A stretch of DNA of 64,000 nucleotides from Altericroceibacterium xinjiangense (GTDB taxonomy: Bacteria; Pseudomonadota; Alphaproteobacteria; Sphingomonadales; Sphingomonadaceae): positions 124,001 through 188,000 of the forward strand of contig NZ_RSEK01000002.1 of the NCBI RefSeq assembly GCF_003958635.1, given 5' to 3'. Within the stretch, counting starts at the first letter, position 1, and every line of letters begins with the position of its first letter. The position numbers were made by a program, and so were the translations under genes. The notes under the pieces are model-generated. The model was not told where the DNA came from and did not search any database. It was given only the letters and a program-made list of their open reading frames with translations. Positions 27,337-35,506 of the stretch are shown piece by piece.

Positions 27337-27376
27337 GCCGGCGCAGATCGAGTCCGGAATGCACTTCCGGCTGCAA

Positions 27377-27404
27377 GCCCCCGCTCGCCCGAGCGGGGGC
27401 TTTT
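27377..27404 (+). terminator. Intrinsic terminator
   Basis: GCCCCCGCTCG (27377-27387) pairs perfectly with CGAGCGGGGGC (27390-27400), followed by TTTT. It ends the small lipoprotein transcript and separates it from convergent ilvE. Confidence 0.85.
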
Positions 27405-27421
27405 CGTTTGTGGAGCGCCGC

Positions 27422-28528
27422 TCAGGCCAGCCGCTTGACCCAGCCGTGCGGGTCCGCGGCCGCGCCGCGCTGGATCGCGACCAGCCGTTCCCGCATGCGC
27501 TGGGTCAGTTGACCCGGACCGCCGGAGCCGATGGTGAACTCCCCATCGTGTCCGGCCACCCGCCCGACCGGGGTGACGACGGCAGCGGTGCCGCAGGCGA
27601 ACGTTTCCGTCAGCTTGCCGCTGGCCGCATCCTGCCGCCACTGGTCGATTGAATAGCGCTCCTCCCGCACCGTCAGGCCTTCCTCACGGGCAAGGGTGAT
27701 CAGGCTGTCACGAGTGATCCCGGGCAGGATCGTGCCGCTTAGCGGCGGGGTGATCAGCGATCCGTCGTCGAACACGAAGAACAGGTTCATGCCGCCCAGT
27801 TCCTCGATCCACTGGTGCTCCTCGGCATCGAGGAACACGACCTGATCGTGTCCGCGCTGGATCGCCTCGGCCTGGGGGACCAAGCTCGCCGCGTAGTTGC
27901 CGCCGCACTTCGCCGCACCGGTCCCTCCGGGTGCGGCGCGGGTGTAATCGCGCGAAACCCAGATAGACACGGCGGGGGAGCCGGACTTGAAGTAGTTTCC
28001 GGCCGGGCTGGCGATCACCAGGAACTTGTACTGCTTCGCTGGCCGAACGCCGAGGAACGGCTCCGTCGCGATCATGAATGGCCGCAGGTACAGCGATCCG
28101 CCCGCCACGTCCGGAAACCAGTCGCTGTCCATCAGCACCAGCTGGCGCACCGCCTCGACGAAGGTGTCCTCCGGCAGGGCCGGCATGGCGAGTCGCGCGG
28201 CCGATTCGTTGAACCGGCGTGCGTTCGCATCCGGCCGGAACAGCGCCATCGTCCCGTCGTCGAGCTTGTAGGCTTTCAGACCTTCGAAGATTTCCTGCGC
28301 GTAGTGGAGCACGGCCGTTGCCGGATCGAGGCTGAGCGGCACACGCGGGCCAAGCGTGGCGCTGTGCCAGCCGCTTGCCTCATCCCAGTCGATCGAGATC
28401 ATGTGATCGGTGAAGATCCGGCCGAACCCGGGATCCGCAATCGCCTGCTGGCGGCTGGCGCCCGGCACCGGGGCCGGGTGCGGCACGCGGGAAAATTCCA
28501 TCGGGGCAGTTCCGGCGAGACTCGCCAT
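27422..28528 (-). CDS. ilvE: Branched-chain amino acid aminotransferase
   Basis: 368 aa, the larger BCAT class (class IV PLP enzyme). Transfers amino groups between glutamate and the keto acids of Leu, Ile and Val. Key parts: LHYAQEIFEGLKAYK, FRPDANARRFNESAARL, LYLRPFMIATEP, and the PLP lysine in GAAKCGGNYAASL, then ITRDSLITLAREEG. leuB at 32 kb is in the same pathway. Its upstream region, on the same strand, contains the unexplained terminated unit at 28779-29045. Confidence 0.95.
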   Translation of the reverse strand: MASLAGTAPMEFSRVPHPAPVPGASRQQAIADPGFGRIFTDHMISIDWDEASGWHSATLGPRVPLSLDPATAVLHYAQEIFEGLKAYKLDDGTMALFRPDANARRFNESAARLAMPALPEDTFVEAVRQLVLMDSDWFPDVAGGSLYLRPFMIATEPFLGVRPAKQYKFLVIASPAGNYFKSGSPAVSIWVSRDYTRAAPGGTGAAKCGGNYAASLVPQAEAIQRGHDQVVFLDAEEHQWIEELGGMNLFFVFDDGSLITPPLSGTILPGITRDSLITLAREEGLTVREERYSIDQWRQDAASGKLTETFACGTAAVVTPVGRVAGHDGEFTIGSGGPGQLTQRMRERLVAIQRGAAADPHGWVKRLA

Positions 28529-28778
28529 GTCTTACGATCCTTGCTCTATTCGCCCGCCGAATGAACGATTATTGCGCAATCAGCAAGTGACTTGAAATAA
28601 TCTGAAAACCGAGAGCCGGTTTGGCCCTGCCTAGCCAGCCGAGGCAAGGCTTGGCAAGCCGTGAGCCAACCGAAAGGAGCAGAACGAAGAACCGGCCCAA
28701 AGGAAAAGGACGGCCCCGTCTTCGCGCAACCGCCCCGGACAAGTTCTCCAGCCCAGACAACGCGGCTGCCCCACCACC
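28529..28778 (-). other. ilvE upstream region, no supported gene
   Basis: 250 nt between the ilvE start and the upstream terminator. Frames are open on both strands but none has a family-like sequence or a convincing ribosome binding site. On the minus strand TTCAAG-N17-AATAAT lies about 50-80 nt before ilvE and could be its promoter. Several short GC-rich inverted repeats fall at about 28615-28680. Confidence 0.3.
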
Positions 28779-28821
28779 AAAAATGAGAAAGGCCGCTCCG
28801 GGTGTACCGAAGCGACCTTTC
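28779..28821 (-). terminator. Intrinsic terminator (minus strand) of a short transcription unit upstream of ilvE
   Basis: Read on the minus strand, a 15-bp stem (28821-28807 with 28801-28787, two G-T pairs) has a 5-nt loop, followed shortly by TTTTT at 28783-28779. It lies about 50 nt after the 19-codon ORF and 250 nt before ilvE on the same strand. Confidence 0.8.
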
Positions 28822-28872
28822 GCATGGTCAGCGGCCGGAAGTGCCGCCCACAAAGCCTTTATCGTCTAGCTT

Positions 28873-28932
28873 TCAGAAACGATAATGCTCCGTGCGGAAA
28901 CGTACCGACCTCCCTGCTGAACCATGAGACAT
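28873..28932 (-). CDS. Candidate 19-aa small protein or leader peptide with near-perfect Shine-Dalgarno
   Basis: Minus-strand ATG at 28932, stop at 28873, product MSHGSAGRSVRFRTEHYRF. The start is preceded at 7-nt spacing by a Shine-Dalgarno sequence complementary to the whole 16S tail (28934-28948). A promoter-like pair and 5' hairpin lie upstream and a strong terminator downstream, giving a self-contained unit of about 230 nt. The peptide is basic (four Arg) and has no run of Leu, Ile or Val codons, so it is not a classic ilv attenuation peptide. Coding status is inferred from the ribosome binding site, not from similarity. Confidence 0.5.
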   Translation of the reverse strand: MSHGSAGRSVRFRTEHYRF

Positions 28933-28933
28933 C

Positions 28934-28948
28934 GGATCACCTCCTTTC
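28934..28948 (-). promoter_or_regulatory. Extended Shine-Dalgarno sequence, 15 nt complementary to 16S rRNA 3' end
   Basis: The minus strand reads GAAAGGAGGTGATCC, the exact complement of the bacterial 16S 3' tail GGATCACCTCCTTTC. Ordinary sites pair over 4-6 nt. The GGAGG core is 7 nt from the ATG of the 19-codon ORF. Confidence 0.7.
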
Positions 28949-28984
28949 GCGCTGTTGAGCCGAGACCCCTCGTTTCACCGGGGG

Positions 28985-29012
28985 CCAAGGCCGCGGTAAC
29001 CGCTGGCCTTGG
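28985..29012 (-). other. 5'-end hairpin of the short unit
   Basis: CCAAGGCC (28985-28992) and GGCCTTGG (29005-29012) form an 8-bp stem that can extend inward. It begins almost exactly at the transcription start predicted from the promoter at 29017-29045, so the RNA would carry a stabilising 5' stem-loop. Confidence 0.55.
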
Positions 29013-29016
29013 GGAG

Positions 29017-29045
29017 ATATTTGAGTCTTTGCGGGCCAAACACAA
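29017..29045 (-). promoter_or_regulatory. Candidate sigma70-type promoter of the short unit
   Basis: On the minus strand TTGTGT (29045-29040), 17 nt, AAATAT (29022-29017). The predicted start is near 29010. The inverted repeat at 29046-29072 directly abuts the -35 box and may be an operator. Confidence 0.4.
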
Positions 29046-29072
29046 GACCTGAAAAAAAGTTTTTCACAGGTC
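29046..29072. repeat. Inverted repeat adjoining the -35 box
   Basis: GACCTG (29046-29051) and CAGGTC (29067-29072) flank an A-tract/T-tract (AAAAAAAGTTTTT). It could be an operator for the short unit's promoter or a bidirectional terminator arm for the gene ending at 29119. Confidence 0.45.
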
Positions 29073-29118
29073 CCGCAGCCGGTTGCTTCTGCGGCCGCAT
29101 CGCCAGCCTATTCGATCG

Positions 29119-29691
29119 TTACCGACAGTCCTCGATCACCCGGGTGATCTCCGGCCAGCTGGGGGGATAGAGCGTCGGCAGGCCTTCCACCGCGACGGCG
29201 AAACGGCCCTTGGAGAACGCAATCGCATCCAGCAGCGAATCATTGGCGGGGATCGTCGCGACGACGCCGGGGGTGGGCCCGGGGGCAGGAAGCGCGGTCA
29301 GCGTCCGATCCTGGCCTTCGCTGCGGATCAGCATCGGCACCGAGGCCGTGGCGCTTCCGCGGCGAATCAGCTGAACCGTGCGGCTTTGCCGGGTGCAGCG
29401 AAACACGAGGAGCGGCTCGCCGTTTCCGTCGCCGAACAGTGCCTCCGTCCACCCGGCCGCCTGACGGTAGCTCCAGTCTCCGGGGGTCTGCGGCGCGTCC
29501 ATCCAGTTGTCGAACGTCGGGGTGACGACGCTGGGCGGCGCTGCGGCCGGCTGCGGCTGGGACACAGGCGCGGGCGTCGGGGTGGGGGTGCTTTCCGGGA
29601 CTTCCGGCGCACGCGGCACGCACGCTGCTGCGAACAGCATCAGGGCGAGCGGACAGGCGATGTGAAATTGGCGGACGGTCATGACCCTCAT
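29119..29691 (-). CDS. Putative lipoprotein with Pro/Thr-rich linker
   Basis: 190 aa from the ATG at 29691 (ATG at 29682 also possible). The signal peptide ends in the lipobox FAAAC, followed by a low-complexity PTPTPTPAPVSQPQPAAAPP linker and a compact domain with two Cys (VFRCTRQSRT and the terminal IEDCR) that may form a disulfide. Strand-rich, hydrolase motifs absent; family not recognised. It diverges from the tlyA-like gene with 41 nt between starts. Confidence 0.7.
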   Translation of the reverse strand: MRVMTVRQFHIACPLALMLFAAACVPRAPEVPESTPTPTPAPVSQPQPAAAPPSVVTPTFDNWMDAPQTPGDWSYRQAAGWTEALFGDGNGEPLLVFRCTRQSRTVQLIRRGSATASVPMLIRSEGQDRTLTALPAPGPTPGVVATIPANDSLLDAIAFSKGRFAVAVEGLPTLYPPSWPEITRVIEDCR

Positions 29692-29732
29692 CGTGTTGCG
29701 GCTCCGGTACGGTGGTCCTAGGCGAGTGCGGT

Positions 29733-30467
29733 ATGGCGAAGCAACGCATCGATCAGCTGCTTGTGTCCCGGGGCTTGGCGGAAAGTCGCGCCCGGGCACA
29801 AGCGATCATCATGGCCGGACTGGTCTTTTCCAACCAGAAGCGAATCGACAAGCCGGGGCAGCAACTGGCCGACGACGCGCAAATCGACGTGCGCGGACGC
29901 GATCATCCGTGGGTCAGCCGGGGCGGGGTCAAGCTGGCCCATGCAATCGATCACTTCGCGCTCGATCCCGCGGGCGCGGTGGCGATGGACATCGGCAGTT
30001 CGACCGGCGGGTTCACCGATGTCCTGCTTCAGCGGGGCGCCGAACGCGTGTTCGCGGTCGATTCGGGTACCAACCAGCTAGCCTGGAAATTGCGGCAGGA
30101 TCCGCGCGTCATCGTGCTGGAACAGACCAGCGCCCGCTTGCTCACGCCCGGGTTGATCGATGCCGCATGCGACTGGGTGGTGTGCGACGCGTCGTTCATT
30201 TCCCTGCACAAGGTGCTGGAAGTCCCTCTCAAGCTCGCGGCCGAACGCTGCCGCCTCGTGGCGCTGATCAAGCCGCAGTTCGAAGTCGGCAAGGGGGAAG
30301 TCGGCAAGGGCGGGGTCGTGCGTGATCCGGCGTTGCAACAGCGCGTCTGCGACGACGTGCGCGGCTGGCTGGAAGGCGAGGGCTGGCAGATCGACGGCAT
30401 TGTCGAAAGCCCGATCACCGGCCCCGAGGGCAACGTCGAGTTCCTGGTTTCCGCCCGGCGAGGGTAG
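29733..30467 (+). CDS. tlyA: TlyA family rRNA (cytidine-2'-O)-methyltransferase
   Basis: 244 aa from the ATG at 29733. An N-terminal S4 RNA-binding domain (RIDQLLVSRGLAESRARAQA, about 5-65) is followed by an FtsJ-like methyltransferase domain with AMDIGSSTGGFTDVLLQRGA (SAM site), VVCDASFISLHKVL and ALIKPQFEVGKGEVGKGGVV. TlyA proteins 2'-O-methylate 16S and/or 23S rRNA and, in some species, act as hemolysin-like factors and affect capreomycin susceptibility. Standard length. Confidence 0.9.
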   Translation: MAKQRIDQLLVSRGLAESRARAQAIIMAGLVFSNQKRIDKPGQQLADDAQIDVRGRDHPWVSRGGVKLAHAIDHFALDPAGAVAMDIGSSTGGFTDVLLQRGAERVFAVDSGTNQLAWKLRQDPRVIVLEQTSARLLTPGLIDAACDWVVCDASFISLHKVLEVPLKLAAERCRLVALIKPQFEVGKGEVGKGGVVRDPALQQRVCDDVRGWLEGEGWQIDGIVESPITGPEGNVEFLVSARRG

Positions 30468-30537
30468 GCCCGGCACTTCGCCGCACTTGCATCGCCCCCG
30501 GACCGGCTTCATCGTTAGCGGGTAGCAGGAGCATTTT

Positions 30538-31068
30538 TTGATCAGCCCGACAGCCTCATCCTCGTCCCGGTCCGGCCGGTTCCTGCGCTGGGCGCTCATC
30601 CTCGTGCCCGCCGTGGTGCTGCTGGGCCTCGGGTCCGGGGCGCTGTCCGGCAGCGCGGCGGAAAACCCGTGGTTTTCGGCGCTTCAAAAGCCTGCGCTTT
30701 ACCCGCCGCCTGCCACGTTCGGGATCGTCTGGTCGATCCTCTACGTGATGATGGGTATTGCGCTGGCCCTGGTCTGCGCTGCCGACGACGGACGCTGGCG
30801 CAAGCCGGCCATCGGAGTGTTCCTGGTCCAGCTCGTGCTTAACCTCGCGTGGTCGCCCGTGTTCTTCGCGCTGCACCGGATCGCCGATGCGATGATCCTG
30901 CTGCTGGTGATCGACGTGGCGGTAATCGCGACGGTGGTCCTGTTCTGGCGCGTGCGGCCGCTGGCCGGGGCGCTGCTGCTGCCCTATCTCGCGTGGGTCC
31001 TGTTCGCGACCGTGCTGAACTGGCAGTTCCTCCAGCTCAATCCTGCCCAGCTCGCTTCCGGGGCGTAA
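30538..31068 (+). CDS. TspO/MBR family protein
   Basis: 176 aa, TTG start at 30538 preceded by AGGAG. Five membrane helices; family motifs NPWFSALQKPALYPPP, FGIVWSILYVMMGIALALV, QLVLNLAWSPVFFAL and WVLFATVLNWQFLQLN. TspO proteins bind tetrapyrroles and regulate photopigment or stress responses in alphaproteobacteria. The Ser-rich N-terminus (about 15 residues) precedes the first helix. Confidence 0.9.
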   Translation: MISPTASSSSRSGRFLRWALILVPAVVLLGLGSGALSGSAAENPWFSALQKPALYPPPATFGIVWSILYVMMGIALALVCAADDGRWRKPAIGVFLVQLVLNLAWSPVFFALHRIADAMILLLVIDVAVIATVVLFWRVRPLAGALLLPYLAWVLFATVLNWQFLQLNPAQLASGA

Positions 31069-31109
31069 TCGCTCTTGCCGAACGCGCCGATCCGTCCCAT
31101 TTTCGCGTC

Positions 31110-31364
31110 ATGCAAAGCCAGAACCCCTTCATCACCGATTTCGTCAAGCTCGCCAACAGTGCGGCGGGCACATTTGCCGGCATGACTCGCGAGGCGCGGG
31201 AAAGCGCGCGCGAGCGAGTGAAGGAGGCTCTCGGCGGGATCGATTTCGTCAGCCGCGAGGAATTTGACGCCGTCAAGGACATGGCCGCCAGGGCGCGCGA
31301 GGAAAATGAGCGGCTGGAAGCGCGCATCGCGGTTCTCGAGGCGAAACTGCTGAACCAGGCGTAA
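31110..31364 (+). CDS. ubiK: UbiK-like accessory factor (BMFP domain)
   Basis: 84 aa from the ATG at 31110. A small helical protein with an amphipathic N-terminal helix (NPFITDFVKLANSAAGTFAG) and a C-terminal coiled coil (REENERLEARIAVLEAKLL) preceded by FVSREEFDAVKDMAARAR, matching the BMFP family. UbiK scaffolds the Ubi complex in aerobic ubiquinone synthesis, which feeds the oxidase encoded at 5-11 kb. Confidence 0.85.
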   Translation: MQSQNPFITDFVKLANSAAGTFAGMTREARESARERVKEALGGIDFVSREEFDAVKDMAARAREENERLEARIAVLEAKLLNQA

Positions 31365-31394
31365 CACGCGGCCGGCGCGGATCGCGAGTCGATC

Positions 31395-32000
31395 TTGCAC
31401 GTCCGCGCGCCAGCCATCCTCGTCGCCGCCCGCCCGCACGGCGAAACGGCGGTCATCGCCCGCCTGCTGACCGAGGAATACGGGCTCATCGCCGCCTATG
31501 TCGCCGGCGGGCGGGGGCGGCGGATACGGCCGGTGGTCATCCCCGGCAACCGGGTGGACCTGCAACTGTCTGTCCGCTCCGAAAGCCAGCTGCCGTTCGC
31601 AAAACTGGAACTGGTCGAAAGCCGCGGGCCGTGGCTGGGGGAGCCGCTGCCCGCTTCCGCCATCGCCTGGGCCTGCGCGCTGACGGCCACCGCCTTGCCC
31701 GAACGCCAGCCCTATCCGCGGCTCTACCCAGCGTTGGCCGGGCTGCTGTCCGCGATTTGCCATGCGCCCTCCGCCCGGGGCTGGGCCGGCGCGCTGGTCG
31801 ACTACGAGATCCTTGTCCTGCGGGAATTGGGTTACGGGGGTGGCAAGCGGCCGGAAAGCGAAGCCGACTTTACCACCGTCCTTGCCGCAATGGACCGGCT
31901 GTCCGCCCCGCTTGAACACTACCTGCTTGCCGACCGGCGCGGCGATGTTATGGCCGCCCGCGCGTTGTTGCGGGAACGATTGGGGCGAATGGACGGATGA
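31395..32000 (+). CDS. recO: DNA repair protein RecO
   Basis: 201 aa, TTG start at 31395. Recombination mediator that loads RecA with RecR. The N-terminal OB-fold is recognisable ([23 protein letters not shown] split around ARPHGE, then [11 protein letters not shown]), followed by the helical domain with [12 protein letters not shown]. It is shorter than the usual 230-250 aa and lacks the zinc-finger cysteines, as in some alphaproteobacteria. Its stop overlaps the leuB ATG (ATGA). Confidence 0.85.
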   Translation: MHVRAPAILVAARPHGETAVIARLLTEEYGLIAAYVAGGRGRRIRPVVIPGNRVDLQLSVRSESQLPFAKLELVESRGPWLGEPLPASAIAWACALTATALPERQPYPRLYPALAGLLSAICHAPSARGWAGALVDYEILVLRELGYGGGKRPESEADFTTVLAAMDRLSAPLEHYLLADRRGDVMAARALLRERLGRMDG

Positions 32001-33055
32001 AGATTGCGGTTCTGGCGGGCGACGGGATCGGCCCGGAAATCATGGTCGAGGCGCTGAAGGTGCTCGATGCGCTGCGCTTGCCCGAAGTGACCCTGTGGCA
32101 AGGCGACGTCGGCGGGATCGGGTATCACCGTCACGGCCATCCGCTGCCGCCCGAAACCCTGGAAATGACGAAAGCCGCCGATGCGGTCCTGTTCGGCGCC
32201 GTGGGCGATCCGACCTGCGACACTCTTGAACGGCATTTGCGGCCGGAACAGGCCATCCTCGGCTTGCGGCAGGCGCTCGGCCTGTTCGCCAACTTGCGGC
32301 CCGCGCAGATGTTCGCCGGGCTGGAGGACTTGTCCGCCTTGCGGCCCGAGATCTCGCGCACGATCGACCTGCTGATCGTGCGGGAACTGAACGGGGACGT
32401 CTATTTCGGCGAAAAGGCGATCCGCACGCTGGACGACGGACGCCGCCAGGGCTTCGACTTCATGTCCTATGCCGAAGACGAAGTCCGCCGCATCGCGCAT
32501 GTCGCCTTCCGCGCGGCGCAAGGCCGGCAGAAGAAGCTGACCAGCGTGGACAAGGCCAACGTGCTGGAAACCAGCCAGCTCTGGCGCGACGTGGTGATCG
32601 AGGTGGCGAAGGACTACCCCGACGTCCAGCTCAGCCACATGTACGTCGACAACGCGGCCATGCAGCTGGTGCGCGATCCGGGCCAGTTCGACGTGGTCGT
32701 CACCGGCAACCTGTTCGGCGATATTCTCTCCGATCAGGCGAGCATGTGCGTCGGCTCCATCGGCCTCCTGGCCAGCGCCTCGCTGGGAGAGACGCAGACG
32801 CAGTTCGGCACCAAGGGGCTTTACGAACCGATCCACGGCAGCGCGCCGGACATTGCCGGGCAGGGCAAGGCCAACCCGATGGCGATGATCCTGTCCGCCG
32901 CGATGATGCTGCGCCACTCGTTCGGCCGGGAAGCCGAGGCGGTCCGGATAGAAACCGCCGTGGCCAAGGCGCTGGCCGACGGGATCAAGGGTGCCGATCT
33001 TGGCGGGACTGCCGGCACGTCGCAAGTCGGCGACGCGGTGGTCGCGCGGCTCTGA
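31997..33055 (+). CDS. leuB: 3-isopropylmalate dehydrogenase
   Basis: 352 aa. NAD-dependent oxidative decarboxylase of leucine synthesis. N-terminal [31 protein letters not shown], the Lys-Asp active-site region [35 protein letters not shown], and the cofactor loop [17 protein letters not shown] are all intact. It overlaps recO by 4 nt. leuA and leuCD are elsewhere. Confidence 0.97.
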   Translation: MKIAVLAGDGIGPEIMVEALKVLDALRLPEVTLWQGDVGGIGYHRHGHPLPPETLEMTKAADAVLFGAVGDPTCDTLERHLRPEQAILGLRQALGLFANLRPAQMFAGLEDLSALRPEISRTIDLLIVRELNGDVYFGEKAIRTLDDGRRQGFDFMSYAEDEVRRIAHVAFRAAQGRQKKLTSVDKANVLETSQLWRDVVIEVAKDYPDVQLSHMYVDNAAMQLVRDPGQFDVVVTGNLFGDILSDQASMCVGSIGLLASASLGETQTQFGTKGLYEPIHGSAPDIAGQGKANPMAMILSAAMMLRHSFGREAEAVRIETAVAKALADGIKGADLGGTAGTSQVGDAVVARL

Positions 33056-33076
33056 CCCGGCTATCGCCGGCGTGCA

Positions 33077-34219
33077 ATGAACCTGCTTCGCGCCGACTTT
33101 GCCCGCCGCGCCGATGAGGCCGCGCATCCGCTCGTGCTGGCGGTAATCCTGCCGACACTGAATGAGCGGGACAACATCGCCCCGATGATCGACCGGCTGG
33201 CCGAGGCGCTTGGCCCGTCCGGCTGGGAAGCGGTGATCGTCGACGATGACAGCGCGGACGGCACTGCCGAGGAAGCACGGCGCATTGCCCTTGCTGACCC
33301 CCGGATACGAGTGATCCAGCGAATTGGCCGTCGCGGGCTGGCCAGCGCCGCGATTGAGGGGATCTGCGCCACGGCCGCGCCCTTCGTGGCGGTGATGGAC
33401 GCCGATCACCAGCACGATCCGCGCCTGCTTCCCCGAATGCTGGAAGCGGTATCCTCAGGAGACTACGATCTTGCCTGCGCGTCGCGGTTTGCCGCAGGCG
33501 GCGATGCTCAAGGGCTGGCAAGCGAGCGCAGGACAAAAGGCTCCCGCCTCGCCAACGCGCTGGCCCGCAAGCTGACCGGCAGCGACCTCACCGACGCAAT
33601 GAGCGGGTACTTCCTGCTGCGCGCCGAAACCGTCCGCAGCCAGGCGCCCCGCCTTTCCGGCATCGGATTCAAGATCCTGCTCGATATCCTGCTTACCGCG
33701 CACCAGCCGCTGCGGGTGAAGGAGTTCCCGCTACGCTTCGGGCGACGAGCCGCCGGGGCAAGCAAGCTGGATCGGGCCGTCGCGTTCGAATTCCTGGTGG
33801 CCTTGTACGAACGGTACCTTGGCCGGATCGTCCCGACGCGCTTCGCCTTGTTCGGCACGGTCGGCGGACTGGGTATCGGGGTGCACATGATCGTGCTGGC
33901 GCTGCTTTATCGCGGGCTGGGCTGGACATACGGGTTCGGGCAAGCGGCGGCGACGCTGTCGGCGATGACGTTCAACTTCTGGCTCAACAACTTCCTGACC
34001 TACCGTGACCGGCAACTGACCGGCGCCCGCGTGATCCTGACCGGATGGCTGGGCTTTTGCGCCACCTGTCTGGTCGGCGCGCTGGCTAACGTCGCGGTGG
34101 CAACGATGCTCCACGCGCGCGGGCTCCACTGGGTGCTGGCTTCGCTCACCGGGATCGTGCTCGGCTCGATGTGGAACTATGCCCTGTCCAGCCGCTTCGT
34201 CTGGGGCCGATTCCGCTGA
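33077..34219 (+). CDS. Polyprenyl-phosphate glycosyltransferase with C-terminal GtrA-like domain
   Basis: 380 aa. GT2 domain at about 15-245: AVILPTLNERDNI, VIVDDDSADGTAEEAR, and the nucleotide/metal site MDADHQHDPRLLPRML, matching dolichol-phosphate mannose synthase-like enzymes. The C-terminal GtrA-like region (about 255-378) has four membrane helices and the NFWLNNFLTYRDRQ motif. It probably charges an undecaprenyl-phosphate sugar used by membrane glycosyltransferases such as the neighbouring convergent PMT-type protein. Confidence 0.9.
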   Translation: MNLLRADFARRADEAAHPLVLAVILPTLNERDNIAPMIDRLAEALGPSGWEAVIVDDDSADGTAEEARRIALADPRIRVIQRIGRRGLASAAIEGICATAAPFVAVMDADHQHDPRLLPRMLEAVSSGDYDLACASRFAAGGDAQGLASERRTKGSRLANALARKLTGSDLTDAMSGYFLLRAETVRSQAPRLSGIGFKILLDILLTAHQPLRVKEFPLRFGRRAAGASKLDRAVAFEFLVALYERYLGRIVPTRFALFGTVGGLGIGVHMIVLALLYRGLGWTYGFGQAAATLSAMTFNFWLNNFLTYRDRQLTGARVILTGWLGFCATCLVGALANVAVATMLHARGLHWVLASLTGIVLGSMWNYALSSRFVWGRFR

Positions 34220-34220
34220 C

Positions 34221-35495
34221 TTACTGCCAGCTGGGGATCGGCGTGTAGTTGAGGAAGGACTGCTCGGTTTCCAGCGGGGCGGCGGTCAGGATCGGATAGA
34301 AGTACACGAACAGCGCCGCCGATGCGCCAAGCGTCAGCAGCGGGATCCACCGATGCCCGCGCTGCCGCAACTCCTCCAGCGCCAGCGCAAGGCCCGCCAT
34401 CAGGAAACAGCTCGGCAGCACGTAGTGGTAATAGAACTGCACCGGCTTCGACGCGAGCGCCCAGAACAGCACTCCGACAAGGTAAAGAACCGCCACCCCC
34501 AGCGCGTCCCACCGCTGCCGGGCGATCCCGGCCCACAGGCACCACGCGATGGCGGGCAGCCCCGCCAGCATCGGCAGCGGATTGCCAATCATCAGCACTC
34601 CGCGCTGCGCGCCGTCGGCCACTTCGTACAAGTACCAGATGCCGCGCCAGTCGCTCACCCACTCGTACCAGCGGCTCATGTACGTGTGCGGCTCGACCAC
34701 CTGGCCTTGCAGCTCCAGCATTTGTGCGTGCAGCCCGATCAGCCCGAAAGGCGGCACCGGATCAGTCGCATAGAAAAACGCCGGCGCGTAGGTGAGGGAA
34801 TAGACGGCGAGCGGCACCACGCCGAGCCACAGGGCCGCTTCCGCAAGGCTCACGCCCCGGATCGGGGGGCAGCGCCGGGTGAACAGCGCCCGGTGCCCGG
34901 CGCACTTCAGCCGGGCGGCCAGGAACGCCAGCCCGGGCAGCACGATGAACGGCGCGGCGTTCCACTTCGATCCAAGGGCAAGACCCAGCATCACCCCAGC
35001 GACCGCCAGCCGCCGGCGCGCCGTCTCGTTCTCCCGCAGCGCGGCGGCAATCGCCCAGTACGCCAGCAGGATGAAGGCGACCGCGAAGATATCCAGCATC
35101 GCGATCCGCGACTGGACCAGCAGCGGAAACGCGGTGATCAGCAGCACGCCGCAAACCACGCTGGCATAGCGCGAGCATGAGGCGAACCACAGCGCCCGCA
35201 TGGCCGCAAACAGGCCCAGCGTGCCGAACATCACCGGCAGCAGCCGCCAGCCCAGCGCCCGGTCGCCCAGCAGGCTCATCCCCAACGCCAGGATTTCCTT
35301 GCCCAGCAGCGGATGCTCGATGTTCGCAGGGCGATCCAGCGCCATCAGCACCCGGGCGGCCGGAATGTAGTGAACCTCGTCGAAATAGAGGAACGACGGA
35401 ATCGTCAGGCGGATAAGGCACAAGCCAAGGAACGCCGCGGCGACAAGCGCATGCCAGGCGATCGGATCGCGCGGTTGCTGCCGTGCCTCGGTCAT
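34221..35495 (-). CDS. PMT/ArnT-like membrane glycosyltransferase
   Basis: 424 aa from the ATG at 35495, 11 nt after the LysR-gene stop; the longer frame to 35561 overlaps that gene. Polytopic GT-C protein with about ten helices; the first periplasmic loop carries the Asp-Glu motif FLYFDEVHYIPAARVL, the catalytic/metal site of PMT and ArnT enzymes, followed by ANIEHPLLGKEILALG. It would transfer a sugar from a polyprenyl-phosphate donor, plausibly made by the convergent gene 1 nt away, to protein or lipid. Confidence 0.85.
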   Translation of the reverse strand: MTEARQQPRDPIAWHALVAAAFLGLCLIRLTIPSFLYFDEVHYIPAARVLMALDRPANIEHPLLGKEILALGMSLLGDRALGWRLLPVMFGTLGLFAAMRALWFASCSRYASVVCGVLLITAFPLLVQSRIAMLDIFAVAFILLAYWAIAAALRENETARRRLAVAGVMLGLALGSKWNAAPFIVLPGLAFLAARLKCAGHRALFTRRCPPIRGVSLAEAALWLGVVPLAVYSLTYAPAFFYATDPVPPFGLIGLHAQMLELQGQVVEPHTYMSRWYEWVSDWRGIWYLYEVADGAQRGVLMIGNPLPMLAGLPAIAWCLWAGIARQRWDALGVAVLYLVGVLFWALASKPVQFYYHYVLPSCFLMAGLALALEELRQRGHRWIPLLTLGASAALFVYFYPILTAAPLETEQSFLNYTPIPSWQ

Positions 35496-35506
35496 GATTG
35501 AGGCCG

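Noticed and set aside
28590-28870. Minus-strand 94-codon and plus-strand 82-codon frames upstream of ilvE
   Set aside because: They run through or over the terminator hairpin, have no convincing ribosome binding site and no family-like sequence.
28934-28948. Fragment of a 16S rRNA gene (GGATCACCTCCTTTC on the plus strand)
   Set aside because: The match stops after 15 nt and no helix-45 sequence precedes it; on the minus strand it is a correctly spaced ribosome binding site.
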